A DNA stretch of 64,000 nucleotides from Argentina anserina (Eukaryota; Streptophyta; Magnoliopsida; Rosales; Rosaceae): the NCBI RefSeq assembly GCF_933775445.1, contig NC_065877.1, forward strand, positions 5,208,001 through 5,272,000. The letters run 5' to 3'. A program made the position numbers and the translations under genes. How positions within the stretch are numbered: the first letter of the stretch is position 1; the number at the start of each line of letters is the position of its first letter. Of the stretch, positions 1 through 10,769 are shown in pieces. Below the pieces are notes generated by a model. It had not been told where the DNA came from. It ran no database searches and was given only the letters and a program-made list of their open reading frames with translations.

Positions 1-3000
1 CTTGCATACAGAATTCACTGATAGCTCCTTGTCTTCATCGGTATGAAAGGGAAAGGCTGCACAAGGATGAGGAAATGGGGAATCAGATCATGATGCTCTA
101 GTTGAACCAGAACTGAAGCAATGCTCAATATTTTGTTTGTTTGGGGCAAATCCGCCATCAATCTCATTGTACTTAAATCCACCTAGTGTCCTTCAAAAAA
201 AATTCCACCAAGTGCACGATAAATCTCATTGTACTTATATACGCCATTAATCTCATTGATCGAGCTATCAAGCTTGACAGAATAACTATGTTGATTAATT
301 AGACGATGTGAGAAATATATGCCTGGTGCTTACAGGGTAACAAGATGTAGCGTAATGATATTCGATGGTAAGGTAGAAGCACGATCGACTCCACTATTGT
401 GGTACGCAATAATTGGAGGCTGATTGTACTTGACATTAATAGGGACAAACATGCTTTCTTATTCATACCTCACAGCGCTGGTCTATATCACAATTCATGT
501 GGTAGGATCATAGGGATTAGAAAACATCCACCACTATGTTTTTTTTGGATGACTTTAGGACCACTGGGAAAACTATTGTGATATATCAAATTGATTATGA
601 CTTCTACCTGAGTAGCTAGCTAGAACAAGTAAATTAACCCTCCTAGAAGCTCACGGACATAATGCACTTCAAAACTTTGACCAGTAATTTACATGTGTTG
701 CACAAGGGTCTCCGTCGCACAAAATCTATTATAAATCGAGTTTTAGCTGGTCACTGTTGACACACAGATGTGAAATGCATGTCTTTCGTGTCCATTTTTA
801 TGGAATCTGGTACATCTATATATAATAGGACGGAAGATCCTGAGAAATTCATCGCGCTATAGAAATTTCGAAGGTAGGACGAGCTATATAGAATGTTAAT
901 GATTCTTGACTATGAAATTTCAACATTCTTAAACAGTTAAACACTACAGAACATTCCGTCATTCATGAGGAATTCCTTTCACACTTGTCTGAAATGCGAA
1001 TAGCAATGAGTGTAGACGTACTCTAGCCTTTGAACTCTACCAAAACCCAAGCTCTTCCTGCAGATTTAGGGTTTATGCGTAGTGCAAATCTTGGTAATGA
1101 CTTATGACCAACTCTACCCTTTGATTTCTATTCACCACTTACTATGCTTTGAAGGCAAGAAGAATCCGAGTAATAATAGAGCTTGCTGGTTAAATTGGTA
1201 ATCACCTGCACGCCAAAAATTAATATTATGATCGGCAGGGGACATACACGGATCACACTTCCGAAGTCAAAGGTCTCCAGGACCAAACCACTCATGTAGT
1301 TTCCAACATTGCAACCTTTTTTATATGAGTCATCCACTTTGTTTACTAACTGCATTAGTATTATCATGGTGATGGTTATGCATTATTGATGTTGTAAATT
1401 ATTCCTTTAAATCCTTTTAAATACACACAGTATTAAAGATTACGTACATAAACATATCCAACAGCAATAGTTTATCACGGATTGTGATCTCAATGATTTT
1501 TATTTGACCCACTTGATGGAACATGAATAAAATGAACTTAAGCCTTCTAGGAATACGATTCCAAATTCAAGCAACGACCTCATTTCACCGTTCTTTCATA
1601 TATATAACGAAAGGAGAGGCTACCAGCATCAAATGCTAATTGCATCAACTTTATAATACTACTAATTAAAACTTTTCAAACGTACTATACATAAATTTAG
1701 GAAAGACATCAAAACAAACTGAAACCAAGCAGAGTAGGATCACCACTTTGATTAGGGCAGGATTGAGTATAGACTGAAGACAACGTCTCAATATATACTA
1801 GAACAGAATAATTCATATTGCGAGTTCACATTCCTACAGTTCTACTGCTCTACTCACCATATGCCTTGAAGTGTACCAATGTGGTGTATGTAATAGTGCA
1901 GATCACATGCACCTACAAAGTGTTGTGCAGGCTATTCTATTATAAGTTCCATCAACTAGCTATGCAGTACCCTTCCAGGCTAAAGCAGTAGAGCCCCATC
2001 AAAAAGGATCAGATTATCATCTTCTCGACCTCATTGAGTCAGTACTCTGATGGAACTAGAACATAAGCAAAGATCTTGCCAGGAATATAATTCTAAACGC
2101 AACCAAGAATCTCATGATCTCATATTGATAATTCATTCTCAAAAAAGAATCTCATATTGAAACCATGCAAAAGGGGCATTCATTTAAAAGGGACCAAGCC
2201 GGGGATAATCAATTTTTCACCCTTGATTTGATCATTACCGTAGAACGGCTGTAATACAAGTTATTTTTGCTTCAAACTCGTACTTTTGTATTTTGTGTGG
2301 CAAATAGATAAATTTTAAAAGAATCGACAGAGAGTCCATAGAGAGTTTTCCGCACTATGTATGTGTAATTACTTTACTTCATTCTTTTATGTGCTTAAAA
2401 TTACTTCAATAATCAAAAGGTTATAGACATGAAATAGTATAAACCCTCCTAGCCTAGTAAGAGAATCATCTTCTTCCCAAGTAATAGCATCAACACCAAA
2501 CCCCTACCAAAGCTTTACTAGAACAACACGGGTAATGCTAATCCCACAAACCAGACCATAACATTAGGTAATGAGACAAGAAATGACACCATAATCAAGA
2601 AGTAAATTTGTTGATCAACTTTATTATGGCTACTTGCACATTTTATAAATAAATATCAAATGTATTTTTTTCAACAAATATATAATAATAATTATTATAA
2701 AAAATATTTAATATTTATTTATAAAAGTATAATAAAAATTGACGATAAATTTATTTCTCAATAATTCTCTATCGGAATCCCAATTAGTTGCCTCCCTAGC
2801 CTCAAATTACTCGCTTGGCTATTACACATAAAAGTGTCGCACACCATAGAAGAGACAACAAAGCCCGGCCCCGATAAGGACTCCCTACACAATAGTGTCT
2901 TCTGATCCACAAGTCAGTCCCCTAGATTATTCCATTCTCTGACTTTTCAAGCTCATTATCACCACCACTTACTAGGTAAAAGTATTCACTTCAAAATTTA

Positions 3001-3060
3001 AAAAACCAAAAATCTCTAAATACATAGGTGTGTCTGTGTACGTATAGCGACCGTATATGG
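1..3060. other. Intergenic DNA, no gene recognised
   Basis: AT-rich sequence without a supported gene. All open frames are short. The stretch near 2640-2760 is almost pure A/T. The one coding-like element is a 102-bp exon-like stretch on the - strand at 1248-1349, described separately. A second scrap on the - strand near 2042-2094 reads like coding sequence for about 17 codons, but stops lie on both sides. Nothing here could be assigned to a family. Confidence 0.6.
1248..1349 (-). pseudogene. Possible orphan exon or gene fragment of unknown family
   Basis: On the - strand a 102-bp block (34 codons, phase 0 at both ends) is preceded by an acceptor-like TAATGCAG and followed by a donor-like GTATGT. 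Its translation starts LVNKVDDSYKK and ends FDFGSVIR. It has balanced composition and no stop. No partner exons were found nearby and I do not recognise the family. It may be a relic of a broken gene or a chance open stretch, so confidence is low. Confidence 0.2.
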
Positions 3061-3072
3061 GAGGAGGGGACG

Positions 3073-3080
3073 CCACGTGG
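3073..3080. promoter_or_regulatory. Perfect palindromic G-box upstream of the TOL gene
   Basis: The octamer CCACGTGG lies about 350 bp before the TOL start codon. It is followed by a (TA)n tract at 3109-3126 and a (GA)n tract at 3132-3148. CACGTG cores are established binding sites for plant bZIP and bHLH factors. A role at this promoter is inferred from position only. Confidence 0.45.
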
Positions 3081-3429
3081 TGGGTGAGCTGGGGGAAAAT
3101 ACCAAAGATATATATATATATATATAGATATAGAAAGAGAGAGAGAGACCGGAAAAGCATACGGAAACTTGGCTCGAAAACAGTGTTTATAGGATTACAA
3201 CAATTGTTTGACGCTTTTTTCTCTCCAACAAATTTAAGCCCTCAAAAACATTGTATTGGGTCTTCTTCTCTAATCCAAAAAGCTTCAATCTTTATCCTCC
3301 AACACTCTCAAAGGTTCAGTCTTTATATATCTCTAGGGTTCATAAGGAGCTTGGCGGGTGGAAATGTCAAGCGGAAATTGAAGAGTTTGACTAGTCGTCG
3401 TCGGAGGAGGAGGAAGAACAGAGAGAAAG

Positions 3430-6400
3430 ATGATAGTGGCGACGTCATCAACGTCGTCGGCGGTCACCGTGGCGGTGGAGAAGGCGACGAGTGATCTTCT
3501 GATAAGTCCTGATTGGACGATGAACATCGATATCTGTGATTCTGTGAATTCTCATCAGTGGTATGAATATATATGCTAATCAAGGCTCGTTGCTTTTTTT
3601 TTTTGGGGGTTTGGCTTTGTTTTGGTCTTTTTGGTTGACTTTGGGAATTTATGTGCTTTTAAGTTTGATATATGGTCTGTACTGCTTAGTTCATATGAAA
3701 CTCACGCTTTAATTATTTATTTTCTTATTTTCTAACAAAAGTTAAACTTGTTTTGAGTTTGAGTTTTAGTTGTGTTTTTGTTTTGTTTTGTTTTGAGTGA
3801 TGATGGATTGCTTAATAGTGAATTCAAGAAACAGAGGACTATAAAGATTGTACCTTTTTTATTATTTTCTTTAAAAAAATCATTTTAGAGGTACAATTTT
3901 TATACAGATCATGTAAATTTGTAGTGCAGATTATCTTTTCCTTCTGATTCAAGTTTGGCAATTTGTTTCTGGATTTTGTGTTTCCCTTTGATGGGACTTG
4001 AAACTGATGGAAGGGCCTTTTGTGTTTTTAAACAGAAGGATTTCCACAATTTATTTTAGAAGAAAAAAAATGTTTGTAGTTTGAATAGTGAAAAGCTCAG
4101 TTATGCTTGTTCACTGATGAGGTTTGTGTTTGATTTCTCAGGCAGGCAAAGGATGTGGTAAAAGCTGTAAAAAGAAGGTTACAGCATAGGAACCCCAAAA
4201 TCCAATTCCTTGCTTTGACTGTAAGTTCTTTCTAAAACAATCTCATGCTTCAGATTTGTGTTATCTGCATGTTTTTCACTTGGTTAATTGTGTGATGAAC
4301 CTGTCTTTGTAGCTATTGGAGACAATGGTGAAGAACTGTGGTGATTATATCCATTTCCAAATTGCAGAGAGGAATATACTAGCGGAGATGGTAAAAATTG
4401 TGAAGAAGAAGGTAAGTCTACAAGATGTTTTTGTTACCTTAATTATGTTTCTCAAGAGTTTGATACACACCCTGATTTTTGTTTGGAAGTCCTTTTTAAT
4501 AAGCTTTATATTCTCTTAAGCTATATTGTGTGATCTATGGGGTTTTGAGGGCATGATTTTGCAAAATCCAACATGTTTTTCCATGCACAAGATATAAGAA
4601 TGAAAATGGATTAAATGGCCTCTAGTGTAGCTATTCCAATGTACTGCAGTTGCGCTTTAACAACATTCCTTCTGTGCATAGTATTTTCCTGTATCGGCAT
4701 TGTTGGTTCTTGATCTTTTGTCTCGTACATGCTTTATACTGAATTTGGTATTTCTTGATTTTGGAAGTCGTATCTCACTTCAAATCCTTATATGTATGGA
4801 ACTGCAGACAGATATGCAGGTAAGGGATAAGATCTTGATATTGGTGGACTCTTGGCAAGCAGCATTTGGTGGGCCTTCAGGAAAGCATCCTCAGTACTAT
4901 TGGGCATATGATGAGCTAAGGGTATGCACTACTGCAGTTAGCTATCCAATTCAGTTTTTACTTTTGTTTTTCACTCTTCATATCTCATGCCTAGGTAGCT
5001 AACAATTAAAATTGGATACGGACTTGTGTGTGTTTTACTGAACCTATGTATTAGAACCTCCGATCCACTATGTCAGTGTTTCTCATTGATATGTTGATTT
5101 CTGTTAGGTTGTGCGTTAACTAAAGAATGATGAAAATCTTAAGAAGTATGTATACCTTAACACCAACAATTATTCAATTTCTGAATGACAGCGGGCTGGA
5201 GTTGAATTTCCAAAGCATTCAGTAGATGCAGCTCCGATGTTTGCACCACCTGTTACAAATTCAGTACCAAGACCTTCTCAAGCTGGATATGGAATGCCTA
5301 GCAATTCCTCAAGAAGGCTCGATGAGACAATGGCCACAGAAAATGAAAATTTAACGTGAGTTTGGCAGTGTCATAATTCCCTGAATGTCCCTTGTGTTTC
5401 CTTATTCTGTCTTTATCAATGCTCTTTTTAAGGATTAATCGTCTGTTTATGCTGTTGCTCATTGATTTATGTTTCTTTTAATATTATTATAGTTTGTCAA
5501 GCCTGGATTCGATGAGCAATGTTATGGAGCTCTTGAGTGAGATGCTGCGAGCTATGAATCCTAATGACCGATTGGTATGCAGAATAATTTGGTCATCTGT
5601 GATTTGATAAGTAATGCATATGATGCTTACCTTTGTATTTGTGTCTGTAGGCTGTAAAAGATGAAGTCATAGTTGAACTTGTCGATCGGTGTCGTGGCAA
5701 CCAGAAAAAGCTGATTAATATGCTAACTACAACTGGGTTAGGCTCCTGGATTTTCCTTCTGACTGATCATGAATTATACTCTATTCAGGTCTTTGCTTGC
5801 TTAAATGTTTTTATTTTTTGCTGGTACAATATTTGATATCATCTAATCTGCATTGTGCAGAGATGAAGAACTCCTTGCACGGGGTCTTGAATTAAACGAC
5901 AGTCTGCAAAGTTTGCTCGCAAGGAATGATGCTATAGCTTCTGGCTCACCGGTGCCAACTACAAACTTTAGTCCTCAACCAGCTGAAATGCCCACATCCA
6001 GTTCCAAGCACACTGAAACTAAAGACTCCATCACTAGTGACTCCAGTCCAAGACCTGAAGCTAGTTCATCTGCACCAGTTGCTTCCTCATCCAGGGTCCA
6101 ATTTGATGAAGATGAAGAGGAAGATGAATTTGCACAGCTGGCTCGAAGGTTGTCTATGACTGATCGTTGTCATTTTCTCTGTCCTCTTTCTTTCTTTCTT
6201 TCTAAAGGGTCATTAAAATGCATTGTTTTTTTTTGTCACTGCTTATGTAAGATTCAATTCCATTACTCGAGGCCCATTGTGATTAAGCACCTTACTGATA
6301 ATTTGCATGACCAATGAATGGTGCATAAAGTACTGTGGACGTAGATCCCCTCTTAAGCTGATTGTTCTTGTTCCTAATTATTGCTTGTTCTATTGAATGC

Positions 6401-7291
6401 AGGCATTCCAGACAAAGCCCCTCCAAGCCTGCTGAAAGCACACCTAATGGTTCCGGTGATGATTTAGCATTAGTGAGCATGGATCCTCCTACAGCTGCAT
6501 CAATGGAAACATCTGTCCCAAGCAACGCGTTAGTTCCAACTGATCCACCTGTTCCAACTAAGAGCACCCAAGAGCAGAACTTAATCGATCTACTGAGTAT
6601 CACTTTGTCGACAACAACAATCTCCAATGACACCCCTCCCCCTCCTGCAGCATCTATCCCTCCCCCCACTCCTGCATCAAACAGTAATGTGCATCAGATA
6701 CCTGCTTCTCCCGCTCCACAAGGCAACCCATATCCTTCCCAAGCTTATCCTGGAAATCCCGGGCTTGGATCTTACAACAGCTATGTTGTTCCGTGGGCAC
6801 AACCTCAGGCCCAACAACCTCAATTCAGGCCACATTTACAGCCACAGCCACAGCAGCAACCTCAATTCCAGTCACAGTTTCAACCTCAGTATCCTCAATA
6901 CTCTTCTGCCTACCCTGCTCCACCATGGGCATCTTCTCCTAGTTATCCTAACAACCAAAATCATATGTCTGCCAATAATATGTATGCAACTCCTCACAAC
7001 AACACAACAGCTTATATGCCGGCGCAAGGAGCAAGGCCTCTGCAGCAGTATGGTTCCTTTCCTGCTAGGGGAACCACTGGGTTAGATAATCACGGAGGTT
7101 TCCCCACAAATTCTGGTCCTAGAAGTCCCTCAACTGCTGCAGGCCAAAAGCCCTTCATTCCCTCGTACCGATTATTTGAAGATCTGAATGTTTTTGGCAA
7201 CGGTGATGGAAAGCTTAAGGTGTCAAACGGCAACCCATCATCTGGCTTTCCTGGAACTCCAGGCCAAGGTATGGTTGGCGGGAGAAAGTGA
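3430..7291 (+). CDS. TOL: TOM1-LIKE (TOL) VHS-GAT domain protein, ubiquitin receptor
   Basis: Nine coding exons: 3430-3560, 4142-4220, 4313-4411, 4808-4921, 5192-5355, 5493-5574, 5651-5736, 5861-6148, 6403-7291. They join without a stop to 643 aa, close to the roughly 670 aa of Arabidopsis TOL6 and TOL9. Residues about 10-140 form a VHS domain (DWTMNIDICD, KNCGDYIHFQ, KILILVDSWQ). Residues about 196-290 form a GAT domain (NVMELLSEMLRAMNP, DEELLARGLELND). The rest is a disordered P/Q/S-rich tail with a clathrin-box-like LIDLL motif. In plants TOL proteins bind ubiquitinated plasma-membrane cargo and pass it to the ESCRT route for vacuolar degradation, replacing the missing ESCRT-0. The ATG is the first in frame and sits just before the conserved N-terminus. 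The long glutamine/proline tail in the last exon fits the TOL6/TOL9 type, but the exact paralogue is uncertain. Confidence 0.93.
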
Positions 7292-8400
7292 AATGCTGGC
7301 ATATACTAAACACCCCATGTGAATATAAGTTGCACCTCAGTCAGTATCCGTATCTTCTTCATCTTCTATTTCAGATGCACTGGATGCTATTTAGGTTGGC
7401 AGGCTCGTAGCCGTGCAATTGTCAGTATTCGGAGATTCATTGCTCCTATGACTTGTCATTTCTTAAACGTTTTCTATTACTAGTATTGTTAAGTGACTGA
7501 GGACTCTGGTGGTTCCTCATAATGTACTAGTTAAGGTAGTTATGTTATTCTCTATTCTCACCCACTGATGATTTCTGAGTCATCTTCTCGCCTCTGAAGT
7601 ATCTCATATTTGTGTTGTGAATGGTATGTGGCAAACCGGCTTTCATTAAGCACCAAAGATAGTTATACCAGCCGGGAGGCTCAATTTTTGCATATATCTT
7701 TGCATATATATATTTGCACTAGGTAATCTATCCTTAATTGCAATAAGGGAAAAACAAGAGAAATTCATTCAATTCATAGATCTCAAATGAAGATATAGTC
7801 ATGCTAGATTGCTAGAAAGGGAAAATCGGACTATCGGAGTGTGGTGGTTGTTGTGGGGGCCCTGGAGGCTTTGCTTCCCACGGATTGGTCCGTTTGCATG
7901 ACTCAACGAGTTTTATTTCTTTTGGTGATCAATTTCACCAGGCAAGGATGCACCAAAATCATCTCAATGGCTTCGACCCCTTAAAAGATTGACCTCCAAG
8001 AATTGGGTTTGCATGGTACACTTCAGAATTCCCATTTGAGCTGCTATGCTATATTTGCATGGAGAACAAACTCTTACGAAGACGTGCGTCTCTTTAGACC
8101 CAAACAATTCCCTGGTTCAACTACAAAAACTTCCACACAAAACTGAAAAGGTGCATATACTTGCATAGTTGTAATAACTGATAGCAGTGTAGATCTAAGT
8201 GCCCTTTTTTATATATATATATATGATAAATTTAAATTTTATCCAACATTTTCTGCAAACAGATAATAAACTTCGACAGAAGTTTAAACTTCAAGTTCAA
8301 GCGCCTTAATAATTATTATTTTCTAAAATACTCGTACAGAAAAACAGACAACAAGCAACAGCCACTAGTTTGATTGCAAGCAGATGCCAATGCCAAACCC
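7292..8400. other. 3' UTR of the TOL gene and intergenic spacer
   Basis: The first few hundred bases after the TOL stop are T-rich and look like transcribed 3' UTR, roughly to 7640. The remainder is AT-rich spacer with a (TA)n tract at 8210-8224. No reading frame or structured element was found. Confidence 0.5.
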
Positions 8401-8408
8401 CTCCCACT

Positions 8409-8770
8409 CTAGTCCTCATCATCGTCATCACCTCCGTCTTCCTTGCTCTTCTTGAGGCGTGTAGTACCCCCCTCCTTGACAATGGGTAACTTCATGGCCC
8501 CAAAGGGAGTGTCAACATCGATGTGGCCTTTGATGGTATAGCCAGTACCCTTACCCCGAATCATATCCCAGAGCGCAGAGCCAAAATCCTTAGGCCGGAA
8601 GGTAATAGGAACATCAACAAAAGTGGTACCCTTTTTTGCAAGTGTGCAGATTTGGAGAGCTCAGCGCCTCCGATGCTGACCTCAGAGAGCCAAATTTCGT
8701 AGTCTAAAGCATTGAGGCCCAAGTCAAAGTCATTCATGTTCTCGAGCTTCAAATGGAGCACTGCAACAGT
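8409..8770 (-). pseudogene. Truncated, frameshifted LEA-2 (desiccation-related) gene fragment
   Basis: The - strand encodes the C-terminal third of a LEA-2 protein resembling Arabidopsis At2g44060. It reads TVAVLHLKLENMNDFDLGLN, then after a frame change TTFVDVPITFRPKDFGSALW, then YTIKGHIDVDTPFGAMKLP and an acidic DDDDED end with a stop at 8409-8411. The frame break lies in a short homopolymer at 8632-8637. The exon is 362 bp, one base short of an open frame, which fits a single-base deletion. It begins directly after an AG acceptor at 8771-8772, so this is an exon with a remaining splice site, not a reverse-transcribed copy. The N-terminal two thirds could not be found in the flanking DNA. 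The fragment is very unlikely to make a functional protein. Confidence 0.8.
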
Positions 8771-9049
8771 CTAAGTGCCTATGTGTGACAAAAACTCTTC
8801 GGAGAATATGTGCGAAATCTGTGTGATAAACAAACAGGCAGTCAGTTTTCTTTTGCATGAGGGGAAACCAATGTATTTATATGTTCCCTGAAAACACTCT
8901 TTTAACGGTGGCGGGTTGTGTTCTGGACTTCTGGTATGTCGATTGTTCTCATTCACAGGTGCCTTGCAATCTTGAATGTGGACTTGGGCTAAAATCGCCT
9001 GTTATAGCTTAAAATCCAAGATCAAAGCAAGGGTAAGAGTGGCGAGTAT
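8771..9049. other. Former intron of the LEA pseudogene or spacer
   Basis: On the - strand this stretch leads into the acceptor of the LEA fragment and looks intronic: T-rich, with stops in all frames. No upstream LEA exon is recognisable before the repeat block that starts near 9050. Confidence 0.4.
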
Positions 9050-9705
9050 GGGTGGGCATAAACCAGATTAAATAAGAAAAACCGATCGAACCGAACCGAA
9101 AATATAGTATGGATAACCGAACTGAAGAAATGTAGTTTAGAAAATAAAGAAAACCGAACCGAAATAGGTTTAAACGGTTTGAAAATGATTTACGTGATTA
9201 AACCAACCGATTTAAAACATAACCAACCGAATTTAATTTAATGGATTTAAAAAATAATAAATAATGGGTATTATTACAAAAAATAACAAAACATAACATA
9301 GAACTATAGAAGGTTGTCTAACGCAGTTGGTAGAGCGCATGGTTGTTATATTTTAGGTCACGAGTTTGAATCCCAACGTTGACATTTTGATGTTTTATTG
9401 AATATATCTATCAAAATGAGTAAATATAATCTTTTACATAGTTATTAATGAGAAGTGCGTGTGATGTAGTGATTTGTGGCATCATCTTTGGATAGGAGTT
9501 CGAGTCCCACATCTTGAAATTTTTTAAAAAAATTACATACGAGGTGTGAACCGAAACCAAACCGAAACCGAACCGAATTTCAGTTAAACCAATTGTTTCG
9601 ATTTAGACTAATTTGATTCGGTGAATGGTTTGAGTTTCTAAAAAACCGATCAAAGTGGTTCGGTTTCAATTTGAGCCAAAAACCGAACCGAACCAAGAAT
9701 GAGAG
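9050..9705. repeat. AACCGA-rich dispersed repeat with tRNA-like A and B boxes (SINE-like)
   Basis: The block opens with GGGTGGGCATAAACC at 9050-9064 and is full of AACCGAACCGAA on one side and GGTTCGGTTT on the other. This composition is common in dispersed plant repeats. In the middle are two tRNA-like segments. The first has an A-box-like stretch (CGCAGTTGGTAGAGCGC, about 9322-9338) and a B-box-like GAGTTTGAATCCC at 9362-9374. The second has a B-box-like GGAGTTCGAGTCCC at 9495-9508. Neither can form a full cloverleaf with a paired acceptor stem, so they are not functional tRNA genes. A tRNA-derived SINE inside an older repeat is the best reading. Confidence 0.45.
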
Positions 9706-10001
9706 GATGAAACACTAATGTATCTTGAAGAACTAATTACAAGTCACCGGTGGTTGTTTCAAAGGAAAAAAACTTTGTGAGATACGAGGTGAAAAGGCAG
9801 TTAGAAATGGTCGGTTTGAGTTTCTAAAAAACCGATCAAAGTAGTTCGGTTTCAATTTGAGCCAAAAACCGAACCGAACTGAGAATGAGAGAATGAAACA
9901 CTCATGTATCTTGAAGAACTAATTACAGGTCACCAGTGGCTGTTTCAAAGGAAAAAGAAATACTATAATTTGTGAGATATGAGGTGAAAAGGCAGTTACA
10001 A
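9627..10001. repeat. 186-bp tandem direct duplication
   Basis: The segment starting GGTTTGAGTTTCTAAAAAAC at 9627 recurs at 9813, and similarity continues to the shared GGTGAAAAGGCAGTTA near 9789-9804 and 9983-9998. The copies differ by scattered substitutions and a short insertion in the second copy. The unit carries the right edge of the AACCGA repeat plus unique flank, so the duplication followed that insertion. Confidence 0.8.
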
Positions 10002-10769
10002 ATTCGCCCACATAGCCCATCTACATGCAACACTATCATTATGATCAATAACACACGTGGGTTTATAAAAATTTAGATCACTTCATCCATTATCAATTTA
10101 TTTTATAAATGAACTTCAAATCACTTTATTATGATATTAGAACAGAACGGGTTACCCACGTCCACATGTGAAGCCCAAACGACCACACGAACTCCACATC
10201 ACTCAAAATAATATCCACGTGTATGGCTTGAAAATTTAACACGTGAGAACGTGTTGAGAATATACATCACATTGAGAATTGAGACATAACTTGTGAATTT
10301 ATAAGGGTTTAAGTCACTCTATCCATTGCTAATTGATTTTAGATGTGAACCTCAAATCACTTTATCATTTACAAATTGGAGAAGAAGAAAAATTGCACAC
10401 GAAAATGAGGGATCTAAAACATTAAAAGGATATTTACACACATTTACCTATATAACATATTATTTTCCAGAGCCCCCAATATACAAGCAGGAATTGATTC
10501 CTACAAATGTGACCTTCAACACCGGAGGCTAATGAATATTATAGCATACACATGGTAGAGCGCACCCTACCTATACTTTCCAGAACTTCCAGACCCATCA
10601 ATAGCAAAGTTAGCGCAGTGGAACGTATCACACAATGGTCCAGATGCACCAAGTAATCCTCAATAGCACCGTAATCCTCAACAGCAAACTTGCGATTGAG
10701 GCTCCATCTATTTGCACTGCCTTCCAATACAAAAGGCTTATCCAACCAATCATAAAAGAATCTGCATTT
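10002..10769. other. Spacer and 3' UTR region downstream of RAPTOR1
   Basis: Three CACGTG cores lie at 10054-10059, 10216-10221 and 10240-10245 in otherwise AT-rich DNA. The part nearest 10770 is probably the RAPTOR1 3' UTR, transcribed on the - strand. Open frames here are short and overlap one another, and none is supported. Confidence 0.45.

Noticed and set aside
6627..7085. Long alternative frame over the last TOL exon
   Set aside because: It is an out-of-frame reading of the Q/P-rich tail; the true frame continues through it to 7291.
9317..9374. Possible functional tRNA gene
   Set aside because: A and B boxes are present but no paired acceptor stem or proper anticodon arm can be built; better explained as a SINE head.
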